NCBI GenBank assembly: GCA_014526335.1
Contig: JACTAT010000195.1
Span: 53,380 to 117,379, forward strand
DNA length: 64,000 nucleotides
Direction: 5' to 3'
DNA from: Chrysaora quinquecirrha
Lineage: Eukaryota > Cnidaria > Scyphozoa > Semaeostomeae > Pelagiidae
Shown here: piece after piece, positions 37,627-48,802 of the stretch
Numbering within the stretch: the stretch's first letter is position 1
Layout of the letters: every line of letters starts with the position of its first letter
Notes under the pieces: generated by a model
Told to the model about the DNA's origin: nothing
Database searches by the model: none
What the model saw: the letters and a program-made list of their open reading frames with translations, nothing else
Position numbers and translations under genes: made by a program

Positions 37627-38800
37627 GTTCTCCTTTCAAGCCTGCGACCATTCAACTCAGTTCAACATATAACAACACAAGGCATTTTAATACATGTGCG
37701 CTTAAAAGTAGAATCTAACAAAAGAATTAGCAAAAATTTACTTGAAAGTCAAGTTTTAGTTTCCAGACTTTTGCAGGAACCTTGTCCTACCATACTATCA
37801 CGACATCTTTTCTCATCCCTCTCTGCTTATTCTCTGTACTAAGCTTCCTCCTACCTCAACACACTACATCTTTTTCCCTTCACACACTCCACACCCCGTG
37901 CTCACCTCTTTTCCATACTTTCTAGATCTTTCTAGAACTGTTTTCGAGTTGTACAAAACTTCAGAATTGCGATAAACAGTGGAAACATTTTCGGGCATCA
38001 TATTCTTTCTGACACATATCTTTTGCAAGTATGTTCAAAGATTTTGTCGCTTTCTGTCGCTAATTCTCATGTCTACGAGACCGAACGTGCATTTCCAGGT
38101 AGGCACATTGGAAAAAGGGCTAGGTATAAATTGCTGATTTCTCTTTGTATTATTGTCAGTTTCCCAGCTTTTCCAGAATTCGAGCACAAAGCACTTTCAA
38201 GAGTTTTAATGGAGGGAAAGTCCACGGATCGTTCCCAAATCCCTAGCAAATAGGCACTTGAAGACGCAAAGTTTTTCCGACTTTTATAGCAGTTACATTG
38301 AGGAAGAGGTGACATCATATGATAAATTCGCACTGTACACTCTCTTTTCTGTGAGAACGAGTTAAGATTTAAAAACGAGCCAACAACAAACTGAGGCTGG
38401 CTTCAGCAAATACTGAAGGAAATTAGGATGAATATGAAGCCATGATGAAGCTTAAACCACAAAACTGAATGAAAAAAGCAATGAATTACGCTTTCTACGC
38501 TACACGCATTTTTTTATAAGTAAGTCCTTTATAAGGAAGGTAGTACCCAGATTGGCAAAAACTTGAGGAATCTCTAGTACTGGTTCAGAGACTAACAAGG
38601 AATCCGACTTTTTCTTTTTAACATTTCGGTTAAAATAAAGATAAAGTTTTTCCGACGGTCTTGTCTATTTGTTGGATTTGTTTATTTTAAGTATCATTAT
38701 TGTCAAATTAAAACATAGGGGCCCTATGGGCGTGTTCGAAGAACGACTCTGGTTGAATATAGCTATTTCGGTCAAATGATGAAAGATGTTAATCGGTATG
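37627..38800. other. Intergenic, nothing recognised
   Basis: Short frames only. A TTTTTTTATAAG word near 38507 resembles the ends of the MITE pair at 40018 and 41753 and may be a decayed relative. Confidence 0.35.
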
Positions 38801-38804
38801 CACA

Positions 38805-39262
38805 ACAATGACGATAATGATTATCATGATAATGGTGGTGGTTATGATGATGATGTTGATGACCACGATGATTATGATGCTTGTTGGTAGGGGTGATTGT
38901 GGTGGTAGTATGGATGTAGTGGTGGTGGTAGAGGTGGTTGTGGTGCTGAAGGTAGGGGTGCTTGTGATGGTTGTGATAGGGATGATCGTGGTGATGATTG
39001 TAGGGGGGTTGTGGTGGTGGTGATAGGGGTGGTCGAGATGATGGTTGTAGGGGTGGTTGTGGTGGTGGTGATAAGGGGCGTGGTGGTTTTGATAGAGGTG
39101 ATCGTGGTGATGGTTGTAGGGGTGGCTGTGGTGGTGGTTTTAGGGGCTGGTGGTGGTGATAAGGGTGGTGGTGGTGATGGTTTTAGGGTGGTTGTGGTGG
39201 TGGTGATAGGGTGGTGGTGGTGATGGTTGTAGGGGTGATTGTGGTGGTGGTGAGTTCCTTTA
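38805..39262. repeat. GGTGGT/GATGAT low-complexity tract
   Basis: About 450 bp of G/T-rich trinucleotide-like sequence with many GGGGTGGTTGTGGTGGTGG runs on the plus strand. The opposite strand gives a Thr/Pro/His-rich open frame. I regard the frames on both strands as by-products of composition. The G runs could form G-quadruplexes. Confidence 0.8.
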
Positions 39263-39295
39263 GATCTTGCCGCAGCCACACCATCAATGATAGTG

Positions 39296-39400
39296 ATGGT
39301 AATCATGATGATGATGATGATAATGATGATGGTGATTATTATTATTATTATTATTATTATGACGATTTTTATGGTGAGGATGATAATAATGAAGATTTGT
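39296..39400. repeat. GATGAT and TTA trinucleotide runs
   Basis: A GATGATGATGAT run is followed by (TTA)n at about 39337-39360. These are simple microsatellites. Confidence 0.8.
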
Positions 39401-39721
39401 TTTGAAAACTGGTTTGAAATTGCCGCTCTTTGCCAAGACTCTTTGATTAATGTTGAGAATGCGTGAAATGTCATTTACCAATCCAAGGTGGCAATTTGCC
39501 AGTTTCAAATGGTAAACAGCCATGAGTCAGATGCAATCAAGCTTGTGCGAAGAGAAAAATTGTCACATGACCTTAAATCGACAAAGGGGCTTGCTGGCCG
39601 TGATTGTGAAGAACTAACCGCAAATTGCGCATAAATGGCCGAGACAATGGCCCTAATGGCATTCTTGAGATGCTTATACTATTGTTACACGTTTTCCATT
39701 GTTCAAGCGTTGGTTAGTCAG

Positions 39722-39723
39722 TG

Positions 39724-39782
<59 letters not shown>
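39722..39782. repeat. (GTTA)n microsatellite, about 15 copies
   Basis: An uninterrupted GTTA run of about 60 bp. It is not the TTAGGG animal telomere repeat. Confidence 0.9.
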
Positions 39783-40017
39783 GACACGCCACCCCACACC
39801 AATGTGTTCGAAATTCTTCGAACACAAAAATGAGTATTGGTAAATCACGTAGTATATGAACGTCGTCTTGCTGTTATTGGTTACAGTTAGTGTTTATTCC
39901 AGTATCTTTAACCTTTTACCTAAAACCGGGTTTTCTCGGATGTCAAACAACAACAAAATCGAGCGCGTTTTACCAGGGCTTTTAAATGGTCTTTGGAAAC
40001 TTGACTCATTTATGTTA

Positions 40018-40380
40018 TACACTCTTTTTTTATAAGAACCAGGAAATTTTGATTGAGGCTGGCTGTTCTTAAGTTTTTGCCTTTTTTGGGCCTGAAATGT
40101 TCTTAATCTGTTCTTAATTCCTTGGTTACTGAGACATATAGATTTTGTCAGTGAATGTCTTAAGTGGTAATAGGGCTGTGTAAAAATGGAGCATGCTTGT
40201 CCAGTTCACTGTTTGCTTGCTTTTTACGTTGTCTGACTGTTATACTTTCATATTTAGCTGATTTTCTCAGGGCTTATGAAAAGGCCCAGCCTGAGCTTGT
40301 TCTTATTTTGTTCTTAAAATCTGGGCGAAATCCAGGCTCGTGTTCTTATAAAATTGTTCTTATAAAAAGAAAAGAGTGTA
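40018..40380. mobile_element. MITE, 363 bp, TACACTCTTTT ends (copy A)
   Basis: Ends TACACTCTTTTTTTATAAGAAC and, inverted, GTTCTTATAAAAAGAAAAGAGTGTA. It aligns along its length with 41753-42118. Interior marks shared by both are CAGGAAATTTTGAT(T/C)GAGGCTGGC and TTCTTAATTCCTTGGTTACT. No coding frame is present. TA at the tips suggests Tc1/mariner-type mobilisation. Confidence 0.8.
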
Positions 40381-41617
40381 ACCACCGCACAGTACAATCC
40401 TAGTCGTACAAGATCCTAGTCACTTGAGGATTATGACTGATCTGTGATGCAAATCACTAAAATAACCTTAAACTGTAGCTGTACGATACTTTTTACTAAT
40501 GTTTTTTACTACATGATAATACAATGATATGCAAAGGGATTTTTACTCCGTCTATACAGTCTACCCATTTTAATTTGTAAATATCAAGAGCAAAAATAGT
40601 ATTAAAACGATGAAAAAGTAAGATATAAAACCAAGGCAAGATCTGGTATCTTAAGATGGACCAAAAGTCTAGTTGGATGGAATGGAAAGTTTTAGTTTTA
40701 TAATTAGAACCCCAGGGCCCCGCAGCAGAGGTAGTAGATGACCCTCTTACGACAAGGAGGTACCCAAGAATTCTTTCACACCCCTTTCACACCAAGCCAT
40801 CTTTATTGTGCTGTTGTACCCACTATTGATTGCAAATTACACCATGTTTATGATTTGCATTGCATTGTATATACCAAGTCATAAAGACAATCTTGTTTTG
40901 GACTGGCCTGCAACAAATTTGACGCAGTGACTAAAGAGAACAACAATTGAATAAAGCATTGAATTCAGCGTTGAAAGAAACCAACCAATCGCGATAAAGT
41001 CTACCTATAACCCTATGAATACCCATGTATACTCATATGTATATAAAATATATAATATACCTATAAACCTATATCATGGAGTACCCACCCTTGAGATTAA
41101 AACGTGAAACAAATGGCAAAGTATGACAGAAGCACAGTTCTGAAGGGTCTCCTTGCTAGTTTTCAACAACCATCGGAACTGCCCGATGTTCTCATCACGT
41201 TTTCATTGCCATTTGTAGGGCAAATGCAATGCACATCATCCATTTCTTTTGCAGACAAACCATCTAACAACAAATTTTTGAAATAGTTGTTACCACGTCA
41301 AAAATTTTCGGCAGAACACGATTTGAGACGCTTTTCAAGGTGGCATCGGGAATGTTTCTTGGAACGAATGATGATTTTAGATAACACAATGGTATTACCT
41401 TAACTAGACGGCTCTTGTAGCCACAATCGCTAGAGTTAGCTTTGTCTTACCTATTCTCTAGCACGGCGTATGCTATATGTGGCAATAGGAGACTGCGATA
41501 GTCTCCTTACGTATCTATGGGTAGCTAAGACTCGCAGCATGGAGAGCAATGGCAGGCTGTGACACTCAGATAGGTCAGTTTTGTGGGCATTGGGGCATAA
41601 ACTCGAGGTCAAAGCCC
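40381..41617. other. Intergenic, nothing recognised
   Basis: No gene or element supported. Confidence 0.35.
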
Positions 41618-41662
41618 AAAGTTATAATGTGACTCCCAGCCCTGAAGTCACATTATAACTTT
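41618..41662. other. Perfect 17-bp hairpin, 11-nt loop
   Basis: AAAGTTATAATGTGACT (41618-41634) pairs exactly with AGTCACATTATAACTTT (41646-41662) across an 11-base loop. No gene adjoins it. It could be a transposon end remnant or an RNA hairpin. Confidence 0.7.
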
Positions 41663-41752
41663 GCTAAGCTATGAATATGGTTAGCCTTTCTCGAAATTCT
41701 ATAGAAAGACGGATTCTTTGTTAACCGTCCGATTATTGCACCCCATGTCAAG

Positions 41753-42118
41753 TACACTCTTTTTCTTTTATAAGAACCAGGAAATTTTGATCGAGGCTGG
41801 CTGTTCTTAAGATTTTGCTGTTTTTGAGCCTGAAATGTTCTTAATTTGTTCTTAATTCCTTGGTTACTTAGATATCTATATTTTTTAATGAAAGTCTAGG
41901 GTGGTACTAGGTTTCTGTGAAAATGCAGCAATCTTGTCTATTTTTTTGTTTGCTTGCTTTTTACGTTCAATTTGTCTGTCTTACTTACATATTTAGCTGA
42001 TATTCTTAGGGCTTTTTAAAAGGCCAGCCTCAGCTTGTTCTTAATTTGTTCTTAAAATCTGGGCAAAATCAAGGCTCGTGTTCTTATAAAATTGTTCTTA
42101 TAAAAGAAAAAAAGTGTA
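41753..42118. mobile_element. MITE, 366 bp, TACACTCTTTT ends (copy B)
   Basis: The sister of 40018-40380 with the same inverted ends and interior, in the same orientation. It lies about 230 bp left of the large tandem array. Confidence 0.8.
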
Positions 42119-42344
42119 TTTGCACAGTTCCATAAAACCTTCTTTCTTATCTATACATGAAGGCCTTCGTGAGTTTAGAAACAAACGTAACTGTAAAAAA
42201 AAAAACCAGAAGCTGCCTTTGGCATATTTTTCATCTTTTATTATTTTTCTACCATAAAACAAGATGTCATCGGTATTAATAAGAACACGCAGCAAAATGC
42301 AAACGTTTCTGGCTTTGAGAGAGTAAATGGCACCTTTTTAACCA

Positions 42345-42566
42345 ACAACCCCTCACAAAAATTCTGAGACCGTCCCTCCTCCCCTCGACAGAGCAATGTT
42401 GTGTTGATAATTCGGTTCAGAGGCGTCTCATACACGGTGCAAGTTGATTCTAATACCAACATTGCTTTGTCAGGGAAGGGGAACAGATGGTTTACTTCGA
42501 AAAAACAAGCAAAATCATATTTGGAGAAGGTTCCAACTGGTCTCACTATATTTTGTGAGGGATTGT
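42345..42566. repeat. 222-bp TIR-bounded module, array left edge
   Basis: The left end ACAACCCCTCACAAAA and right end TTTTGTGAGGGATTGT are inverted. After a 5-6 base gap, TGAGACC and its complement also pair, giving imperfect ~28-bp TIRs. Homology to the internal modules starts exactly at 42345. A plus-strand frame is open from the left part to just past the right end, with protein-like content such as GNRWFTSKKQAKSYLEKVP. The minus strand is open too, so coding status is undecided. Confidence 0.85.
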
Positions 42567-42943
42567 CTTGAGAAAATCTTACACTTAGGCAAAAATGATG
42601 TAAAACATTTTTATATTTCAAAAGTCCTATAGTCCGTTTTCTGTCATATTCATTTACTATTTCGCACATCAACATCTTCAGGCTAAGTTGGAAAAATCTG
42701 AATGTGTTTTAATCGGGGGAGGGGGTGGTTGAAGGATAATTTCAGGGTTGCAGAAGAGATATCTCTGTACTTCAGATAAAAAATTAGGAGTCGCGACTTT
42801 TTAAGAGACGAGCGGGCACGAACGAACAGAAAATGCATGTTATGAGAAATTAAAACAATGCAGCAGCCCCTTGAGCGAATTTCGGGAGTTTGGAAAAAAG
42901 GGAGGGCGGGAGGGGGGAATCACTGAACAATTACTAATCTTCC

Positions 42944-44160
42944 ATGGACTTGTTTCGTTGTGTTGTAAATGAGTTGTTTGCTTCCAAACAGTTGAGAAAA
43001 CGGCATAAGTGTACACAGAAATATTTTAACCTTGCAGAACTAAGCAGAAGCATGAAGCCTGCCCGAAAATTGAATGCGGTGCCTTTAAATGTGTCAATGC
43101 ACTGGCGCTATCTGCATCAAGATGGGAAGAAGACATGGGCAGATATTGCTAAGGTAAAACAGTATGGAAAATATTCGAAGGCTACAATTTGCCGACACAT
43201 GAAGAAACCAATTCATGAGTTTCAAACTGATAAAAGGAAACATAATAAAGGGCGCCCATCGAAACTAACTGCTAGGGACAAGCGCCACATACTGCGTCAA
43301 TGTGAAATCTTACGGAGAGATTACGGTTACTTTACGTCCAAACGATTAAAAGTCTTTGCCGGAGTATCACCTGCAGTATCCGACGAAACTGTTCGGCGAG
43401 TGCTACGAGCTGCGGGACTTAAGTACACTCACTCTAGAAAGAAAGGTGTGCTTAATAGAAAGGATTTGAAGCTGCGGTATGAATTTGCAAAAAAGGTTCG
43501 GAGGCTGCTTTCACCACATATTTGGACGGAGGGTATTGCATTTTACCTAGATGGCGTTGGGTTCACTCATAAGTACAACCCTCATGATCAAGCTTTGGCA
43601 CCAAGGACGATGGCTTGGCGAAAAGCAGGCGACGGTCTCAGCTTTAAGCAAACATCGAAAGGCTCACACGAAGGCACGGGAGGAAGACAGCGAATTTTAT
43701 CGTTGCAATAGCGTACAATAGGGGAGTAATTTTAGCCGAGCAATATGAAGGAAATCTGAATGGTGAAAAGTTTGCTAATTTTATACGGGAACAGTTTCCT
43801 AGTTTGTTTGAGAAAAGCTCTAATCCCAAAGGGAAGCTCTTTTTGCAAGATGGTGATCCCTCGCAAAATAGCATGAAAGCACAGAATGCTATGAGGTCCG
43901 TTAGGGCAAAGAAATTTTCAATTCCAGCACGAAGCCCTGACCTCAACCCCATAGAAAATGTGTTCAACAACATTAAAACTCAGTTGCGAGAAGATGCACT
44001 TTGCCGTCGAATAACGCGTGAAACCTACGACCAGTTTTGCGAAAGAGTAAGGCACACTTTGCTTAACTATCCAGCAAAAATAATCGACAAGACGATAGAG
44101 ACTATGGAAAAGCGTATTGACATGGTTATCAAGGCAAAGGGTCAGCGAATTAAGTATTAG
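42944..44160 (+). pseudogene. Tc1/mariner-type DD34E transposase, unit 1, frameshifted
   Basis: Same gene as the intact copy at 47170-48387. One G is missing from a GGG run at about 43682, just after the GSHEGTG motif (residue ~245). The frame ends after 255 residues, before the second catalytic Asp. The remaining frame with the catalytic Asp and Glu is open from about 43804 to 44160. Homopolymer errors in the assembly are an alternative cause. Confidence 0.85.
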
Positions 44161-44220
44161 TTGGTTGACAAAGTGAAAATTTCTATTTTCTTCGTTCCCC
44201 GGTTGTATATAGAAAGGTGT

Positions 44221-44485
44221 CCAACGTGTAACCAACGTGTAACCAACGTGTAACCAACGTGTAACCAACGTGTCACCAACGTGTCCCCATATATTTAACA
44301 TATTGATACAAGCAAATATCAACGTGTTACCACGTGTTACCATATATTTATAAAAAAAATTCTAATATACATTTTTTTAGAACTCATTGGTAACACGTGG
44401 TAACACGTCGTCCATGCTTAAAATCATTGCAATTTCTAGACAGAACTGTGGTAACACGTAGGGTAACCCGTTGGTTACACGTTGG
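44221..44485. promoter_or_regulatory. Iteron and hairpin region, candidate Rep origin, unit 1
   Basis: Six direct 11-bp iterons (four CCAACGTGTAA, then CCAACGTGTCA and CCAACGTGTCC) run 44221-44286. A perfect 21-bp inverted repeat follows: 44322-44342 pairs with 44388-44408 across a 45-base A/T-rich loop. Each arm contains two GTGTTACC-type words. On the right, inverted iteron copies (GGTAACACG, TTACACGTTGG) end at 44485, so the whole block is a dyad of about 265 bp. It lies between the 3' ends of transposase and Rep and has no coding role. Iterons plus a stem-loop is the standard layout of Rep-recognised origins. The nick site in the loop is not identified. Confidence 0.65.
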
Positions 44486-44575
44486 CTCCTATGGGCCCAA
44501 TAATTTTGCCGGAACAAAATGAAAGTTTTTGGAAGTTACAAATATGCATAAGTAAAGTTCATAAGTTTTGTATAA

Positions 44576-45951
44576 TTAATGTTCAAGCGTTCCTTGATCA
44601 TTCTCCATAAGCACAAGTTCTGCAAAACAACGGCCACATGGCTTTATGTCTCTCTGCTGCTCCCTTTGGAATACGTAGTGGAAATGAATCATTCTCCATC
44701 TGTTATTCATCATTTCCGTTTCTCTTTCATCTTCTATGTTGTACGGCCCCCTGTATATGATTGGAGACTTGGTGGTTGCAAAGATGGGCACATCACTTTC
44801 AATTACAATGTCGGTTGAAAAATGGTTTTCGGCGCAGGTAGTCTAACGGTCTCGCCTTCTAGAAGCAACAGCAAATCTTTCCACGTAATGACATCCTTGC
44901 TATACCTGAAATCTTGCAAAAGGATTATTTCTGCCTTGTCGGCACCTACCCACGCATATTTGTCATTCGCGGGGTTGTCGAACACCTTTTCACAGAAAAT
45001 GGCTTTCAGTGGCTTCAGAATGAACGTCTTAGCACAGTTGGATCGACCGTGAATCATCAAATTACGAAATTTGCCTCGCCCTGAAATCAGCAACTCCCTT
45101 ATGTAGCCAGCAAACACTAAAGGATTCAGTCCGTTGTGTCGTAGAACTTCAAGCGCACACTCGATCCAAGTTCTACTGCAGCCTCCAGTGCAGCTTTTAG
45201 CAAGTGCTTCTCGTACCTTGTCAATTCTGCTAACACTTGCTAATGCTAAAGAGGGACCTGAAGTTTTCAGCATCCAGGACTTACTAATCAATTCGTTTAT
45301 TGATTTATCTGCTCTTGAGAACAAGTAGATGGCCAAATCGCACTCACCTTCCTGCTTTCTTGACTCTGCCTTTGAAAACAGTTGCTCGATGTTCGTTATG
45401 TTGTTCTTAACTATGAAATCTGATACCTCAAGATTTGTTAGCTTTCTCCTTGCCTTCATCGATACTGCTCTGCTGTTGGGACTGTCGACTCCAGTTGATT
45501 TTCTTTTTCTGCTAGCACTGCGCGCAGCCTCTGTCGAGGCCTTAGTACGTGGAGAACCAACCAAGGACAAGTCAGGGTGCTCTTTGCTGTGCACGACCTC
45601 CTTATCTGACTTACAAACATATCGGTACGCATAGATATAATGATTGTGCGAATCAGAAAAGTTCACCACAATTCCGTATTTAGAATGGATGTTATTTTTT
45701 ACACCAGACCATTTCTTTACCCCACTAAGCTTCAAACAGCAGTGGTAGTGAACGCCATTTTCTTTGTGCTGTTCCAAGGAACAGGCCCAGTGAGAAACTT
45801 TAACTTGGCTGCTGCCTCTGTTGAACTCCTTTTCTAGCATGTCTCCAAAGCTTTGTCGTGTTGGAAATTTTTCCATATCTGCCTGTGCGTAAGTGACAAG
45901 GTATTGGCGCCTTCCAGCACGGACATCTTCCAGTAGCACAGAATCAGCCAT
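44576..45951 (-). pseudogene. HUH/SF3 Rep, unit 1, frameshifted
   Basis: Same gene as the intact copies. One T is missing from a run at 44826-44829 (minus-strand A run), which shifts the frame after the helicase APK motif. The frame then stops at 44803, so the final helicase strand and the C-terminal ~80 residues are lost; these remain in another frame at 44576-44791. The HUH domain and the Walker A and B motifs precede the break. The base lost is again in a homopolymer. Confidence 0.85.
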
Positions 45952-47169
45952 TTTGAAAGCATACGAATGAAAAGATTGAAAAATAGCGCGCCACACAATT
46001 TACTTCATGTAAATCATCGCGAATTCTAATTTACATGCCGCAACAGTAATTAAATTTCTAATAGCTCTCGAAAAATCAACAACCTCTTGTGTTACAAACA
46101 AATTTCCGCTGATATAAAGTCGAATTTCATCTTCAAAGTTAGTTAAAGTAAGTTTTTTGTTTGCTTTGAAATGTATCTTTATTCATTGTCATCGTTGCCA
46201 CGATTTTATCACTAATTAGCAATCTTGAATTACAAGTTTTATCCCGTTATGTATATCATTTGAAGTTAAAGTAAGGTTAGGCCTAAAATTACAATAACTT
46301 ACAGAAAATAAAACTATACAACTCAATGATCAATGTTTTGCAGATTTTTTTGCAAAAATATATTCATTCTGAACGTTACACTACTATGTTCCCCTTCTAC
46401 CCCTTTATAATATCTTTACCCTCACCCCATACCAAAAGGATTTCAAAAAAATTATGTCACCTGCTGAAAACGAATGTTGGAGTTTGTCTCAACTCTTACA
46501 GCATATAACAAACACAATTACAATTGATCGCGAAAGAGGCGAACTCTTTGCAAAATTTTTCAATTCTCAGACAACCCCTCACAAAAATTCTGAGACCGTC
46601 CCTCCTCCCCTCGACAGAGCAATGTTGTGTTGATAATTCGGTTCAGAGGCGTCTCATACACGGTGCAAGTTGATTCTAATACCAACATTGCTTTGTCAGG
46701 GAAGGGGAACAGATGGTTTACTTCGAAAAAACAAGCAAAATCATATTTGGAGAAGGTTCCAACTGGTCTCACTATATTTTGTGAGGGATTGTCTTGAGAA
46801 AATCTTACACTTAGGCAAAAATGATGTAAAACATTTTTATATTTCAAAAGTCCTATAGTCCGTTTTCTGTCATATTCATTTACTATTTCGCACATCAACA
46901 TCTTCAGGCTAAGTTGGAAAAATCTGAATGTGTTTTAATCGGGGGAGGGGGTGGTTGAAGGATAATTTCAGGGTTGCAGAAGAGATATCTCTGTACTTCA
47001 GATAAAAAATTAGGAGTCGCGACTTTTTAAGAGACGAGCGGGCACGAACGAACAGAAAATGCATGTTATGAGAAATTAAAACAATGCAGCAGCCCCTTGA
47101 GCGAATTTCGGGAGTTTGGAAAAAAGGGAGGGCGGGAGGGGGGAATCACTGAACAATTACTAATCTTCC
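45952..47169. other. Spacer between divergent Rep and transposase starts
   Basis: About 1.2 kb between the Rep start of one unit and the transposase start of the next, also at 50180-51394, 54404-55620, 58632-59849 and (shortened) 62859-63501. It holds the 222-bp module plus AT-rich sequence on the Rep side. On the transposase side there is a G-rich tract (GGGGGAGGGGGTGG) and a GGGAGGGCGGGAGGGGGG run just before the start. Promoters for both genes must lie here, but I cannot place them. A minus-strand frame (for example 46901 to 46560) covers the module; its coding status is unknown. Confidence 0.5.
46571..46792. repeat. 222-bp module, junction of units 1 and 2
   Basis: Same as the left-edge module. 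Here the inverted repeats continue outward by about 6 more bases (TTCTCA-GACAA on the left, TTGTCTTGAGAA on the right), which the array's outer edges do not. Confidence 0.85.
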
Positions 47170-48387
47170 ATGGACTTGTTTCGTTGTGTTGTAAATGAGT
47201 TGTTTGCTTCCAAACAGTTGAGAAAACGGCATAAGTGTACACAGAAATATTTTAACCTTGCAGAACTAAGCAGAAGCATGAAGCCTGCCCGAAAATTGAA
47301 TGCGGTGCCTTTAAATGTGTCAATGCACTGGCGCTATCTGCATCAAGATGGGAAGAAGACATGGGCAGATATTGCTAAGGTAAAACAGTATGGAAAATAT
47401 TCGAAGGCTACAATTTGCCGACACATGAAGAAACCAATTCATGAGTTTCAAACTGATAAAAGGAAACATAATAAAGGGCGCCCATCGAAACTAACTGCTA
47501 GGGACAAGCGCCACATACTGCGTCAATGTGAAATCTTACGGAGAGATTACGGTTACTTTACGTCCAAACGATTAAAAGTCTTTGCCGGAGTATCACCTGC
47601 AGTATCCGACGAAACTGTTCGGCGAGTGCTACGAGCTGCGGGACTTAAGTACACTCACTCTAGAAAGAAAGGTGTGCTTAATAGAAAGGATTTGAAGCTG
47701 CGGTATGAATTTGCAAAAAAGGTTCGGAGGCTGCTTTCACCACATATTTGGACGGAGGGTATTGCATTTTACCTAGATGGCGTTGGGTTCACTCATAAGT
47801 ACAACCCTCATGATCAAGCTTTGGCACCAAGGACGATGGCTTGGCGAAAAGCAGGCGACGGTCTCAGCTTTAAGCAAACATCGAAAGGCTCACACGAAGG
47901 CACGGGAGGGAAGACAGCGAATTTTATCGTTGCAATAGCGTACAATAGGGGAGTAATTTTAGCCGAGCAATATGAAGGAAATCTGAATGGTGAAAAGTTT
48001 GCTAATTTTATACGGGAACAGTTTCCTAGTTTGTTTGAGAAAAGCTCTAATCCCAAAGGGAAGCTCTTTTTGCAAGATGGTGATCCCTCGCAAAATAGCA
48101 TGAAAGCACAGAATGCTATGAGGTCCGTTAGGGCAAAGAAATTTTCAATTCCAGCACGAAGCCCTGACCTCAACCCCATAGAAAATGTGTTCAACAACAT
48201 TAAAACTCAGTTGCGAGAAGATGCACTTTGCCGTCGAATAACGCGTGAAACCTACGACCAGTTTTGCGAAAGAGTAAGGCACACTTTGCTTAACTATCCA
48301 GCAAAAATAATCGACAAGACGATAGAGACTATGGAAAAGCGTATTGACATGGTTATCAAGGCAAAGGGTCAGCGAATTAAGTATTAG
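47170..48387 (+). CDS. Tc1/mariner-type DD34E transposase, unit 2, intact
   Basis: This is a 405-residue cut-and-paste transposase. Residues about 55-90 form a helix-turn-helix (TWADIAKVKQYGKYSKATIC). A GRPSKLT linker (103-109) precedes a second DNA-binding half (110-160), as in Tc1 proteins. The catalytic triad is D203 (YLDGVGF), D303 (FLQDGDPSQ) and E338 (SPDLNPIENV), with 34 residues between the last two, i.e. DD34E. The family is expected to bind terminal inverted repeats and excise and insert DNA at TA. The ATG at 47170 opens the frame directly after a TCTTCC. Rep converges from the other side with the iteron region between. This is the only copy of five with an unbroken frame. Confidence 0.9.
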   Translation: MDLFRCVVNELFASKQLRKRHKCTQKYFNLAELSRSMKPARKLNAVPLNVSMHWRYLHQDGKKTWADIAKVKQYGKYSKATICRHMKKPIHEFQTDKRKHNKGRPSKLTARDKRHILRQCEILRRDYGYFTSKRLKVFAGVSPAVSDETVRRVLRAAGLKYTHSRKKGVLNRKDLKLRYEFAKKVRRLLSPHIWTEGIAFYLDGVGFTHKYNPHDQALAPRTMAWRKAGDGLSFKQTSKGSHEGTGGKTANFIVAIAYNRGVILAEQYEGNLNGEKFANFIREQFPSLFEKSSNPKGKLFLQDGDPSQNSMKAQNAMRSVRAKKFSIPARSPDLNPIENVFNNIKTQLREDALCRRITRETYDQFCERVRHTLLNYPAKIIDKTIETMEKRIDMVIKAKGQRIKY

Positions 48388-48447
48388 TTGGTTGACAAAG
48401 TGAAAATTTCTATTTTCTTCGTTCCCCGGTTGTATATAGAAAGGTGT

Positions 48448-48712
48448 CCAACGTGTAACCAACGTGTAACCAACGTGTAACCAACGTGTAACCAACGTGT
48501 CACCAACGTGTCCCCATATATTTAACATATTGATACAAGCAAATATCAACGTGTTACCACGTGTTACCATATATTTATAAAAAAAATTCTAATATACATT
48601 TTTTTAGAACTCATTGGTAACACGTGGTAACACGTCGTCCATGCTTAAAATCATTGCAATTTCTAGACAGAACTGTGGTAACACGTAGGGTAACCTGTTG
48701 GTTACACGTTGG
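48448..48712. promoter_or_regulatory. Candidate Rep origin, unit 2
   Basis: Same block as in unit 1. One substitution in the right half (GGGTAACCTGTTGG instead of GGGTAACCCGTTGG) leaves iterons and stem untouched. Confidence 0.65.
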
Positions 48713-48802
48713 CTCCTATGGGCCCAATAATTTTGCCGGAACAAAATGAAAGTTTTTGGAAGTTACAAATATGCATAAGTAAAGTTCATAAGTTTTGTAT
48801 AA

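Noticed and set aside
37206..37718. 170-residue repetitive protein
   Set aside because: Comes from the 64-bp minisatellite; overlapping frames in other phases are equally open.
38872..39474. 200-residue Thr/Pro/His-rich minus-strand protein
   Set aside because: Composition is dictated by GGTGGT/GATGAT simple sequence; no start context or domain supports a gene.
48145..48570. 141-codon minus-strand frame over the transposase 3' end and iterons
   Set aside because: It is a shadow of the transposase gene read through the iterons (repetitive VTRW/VGDTLVTRW text).
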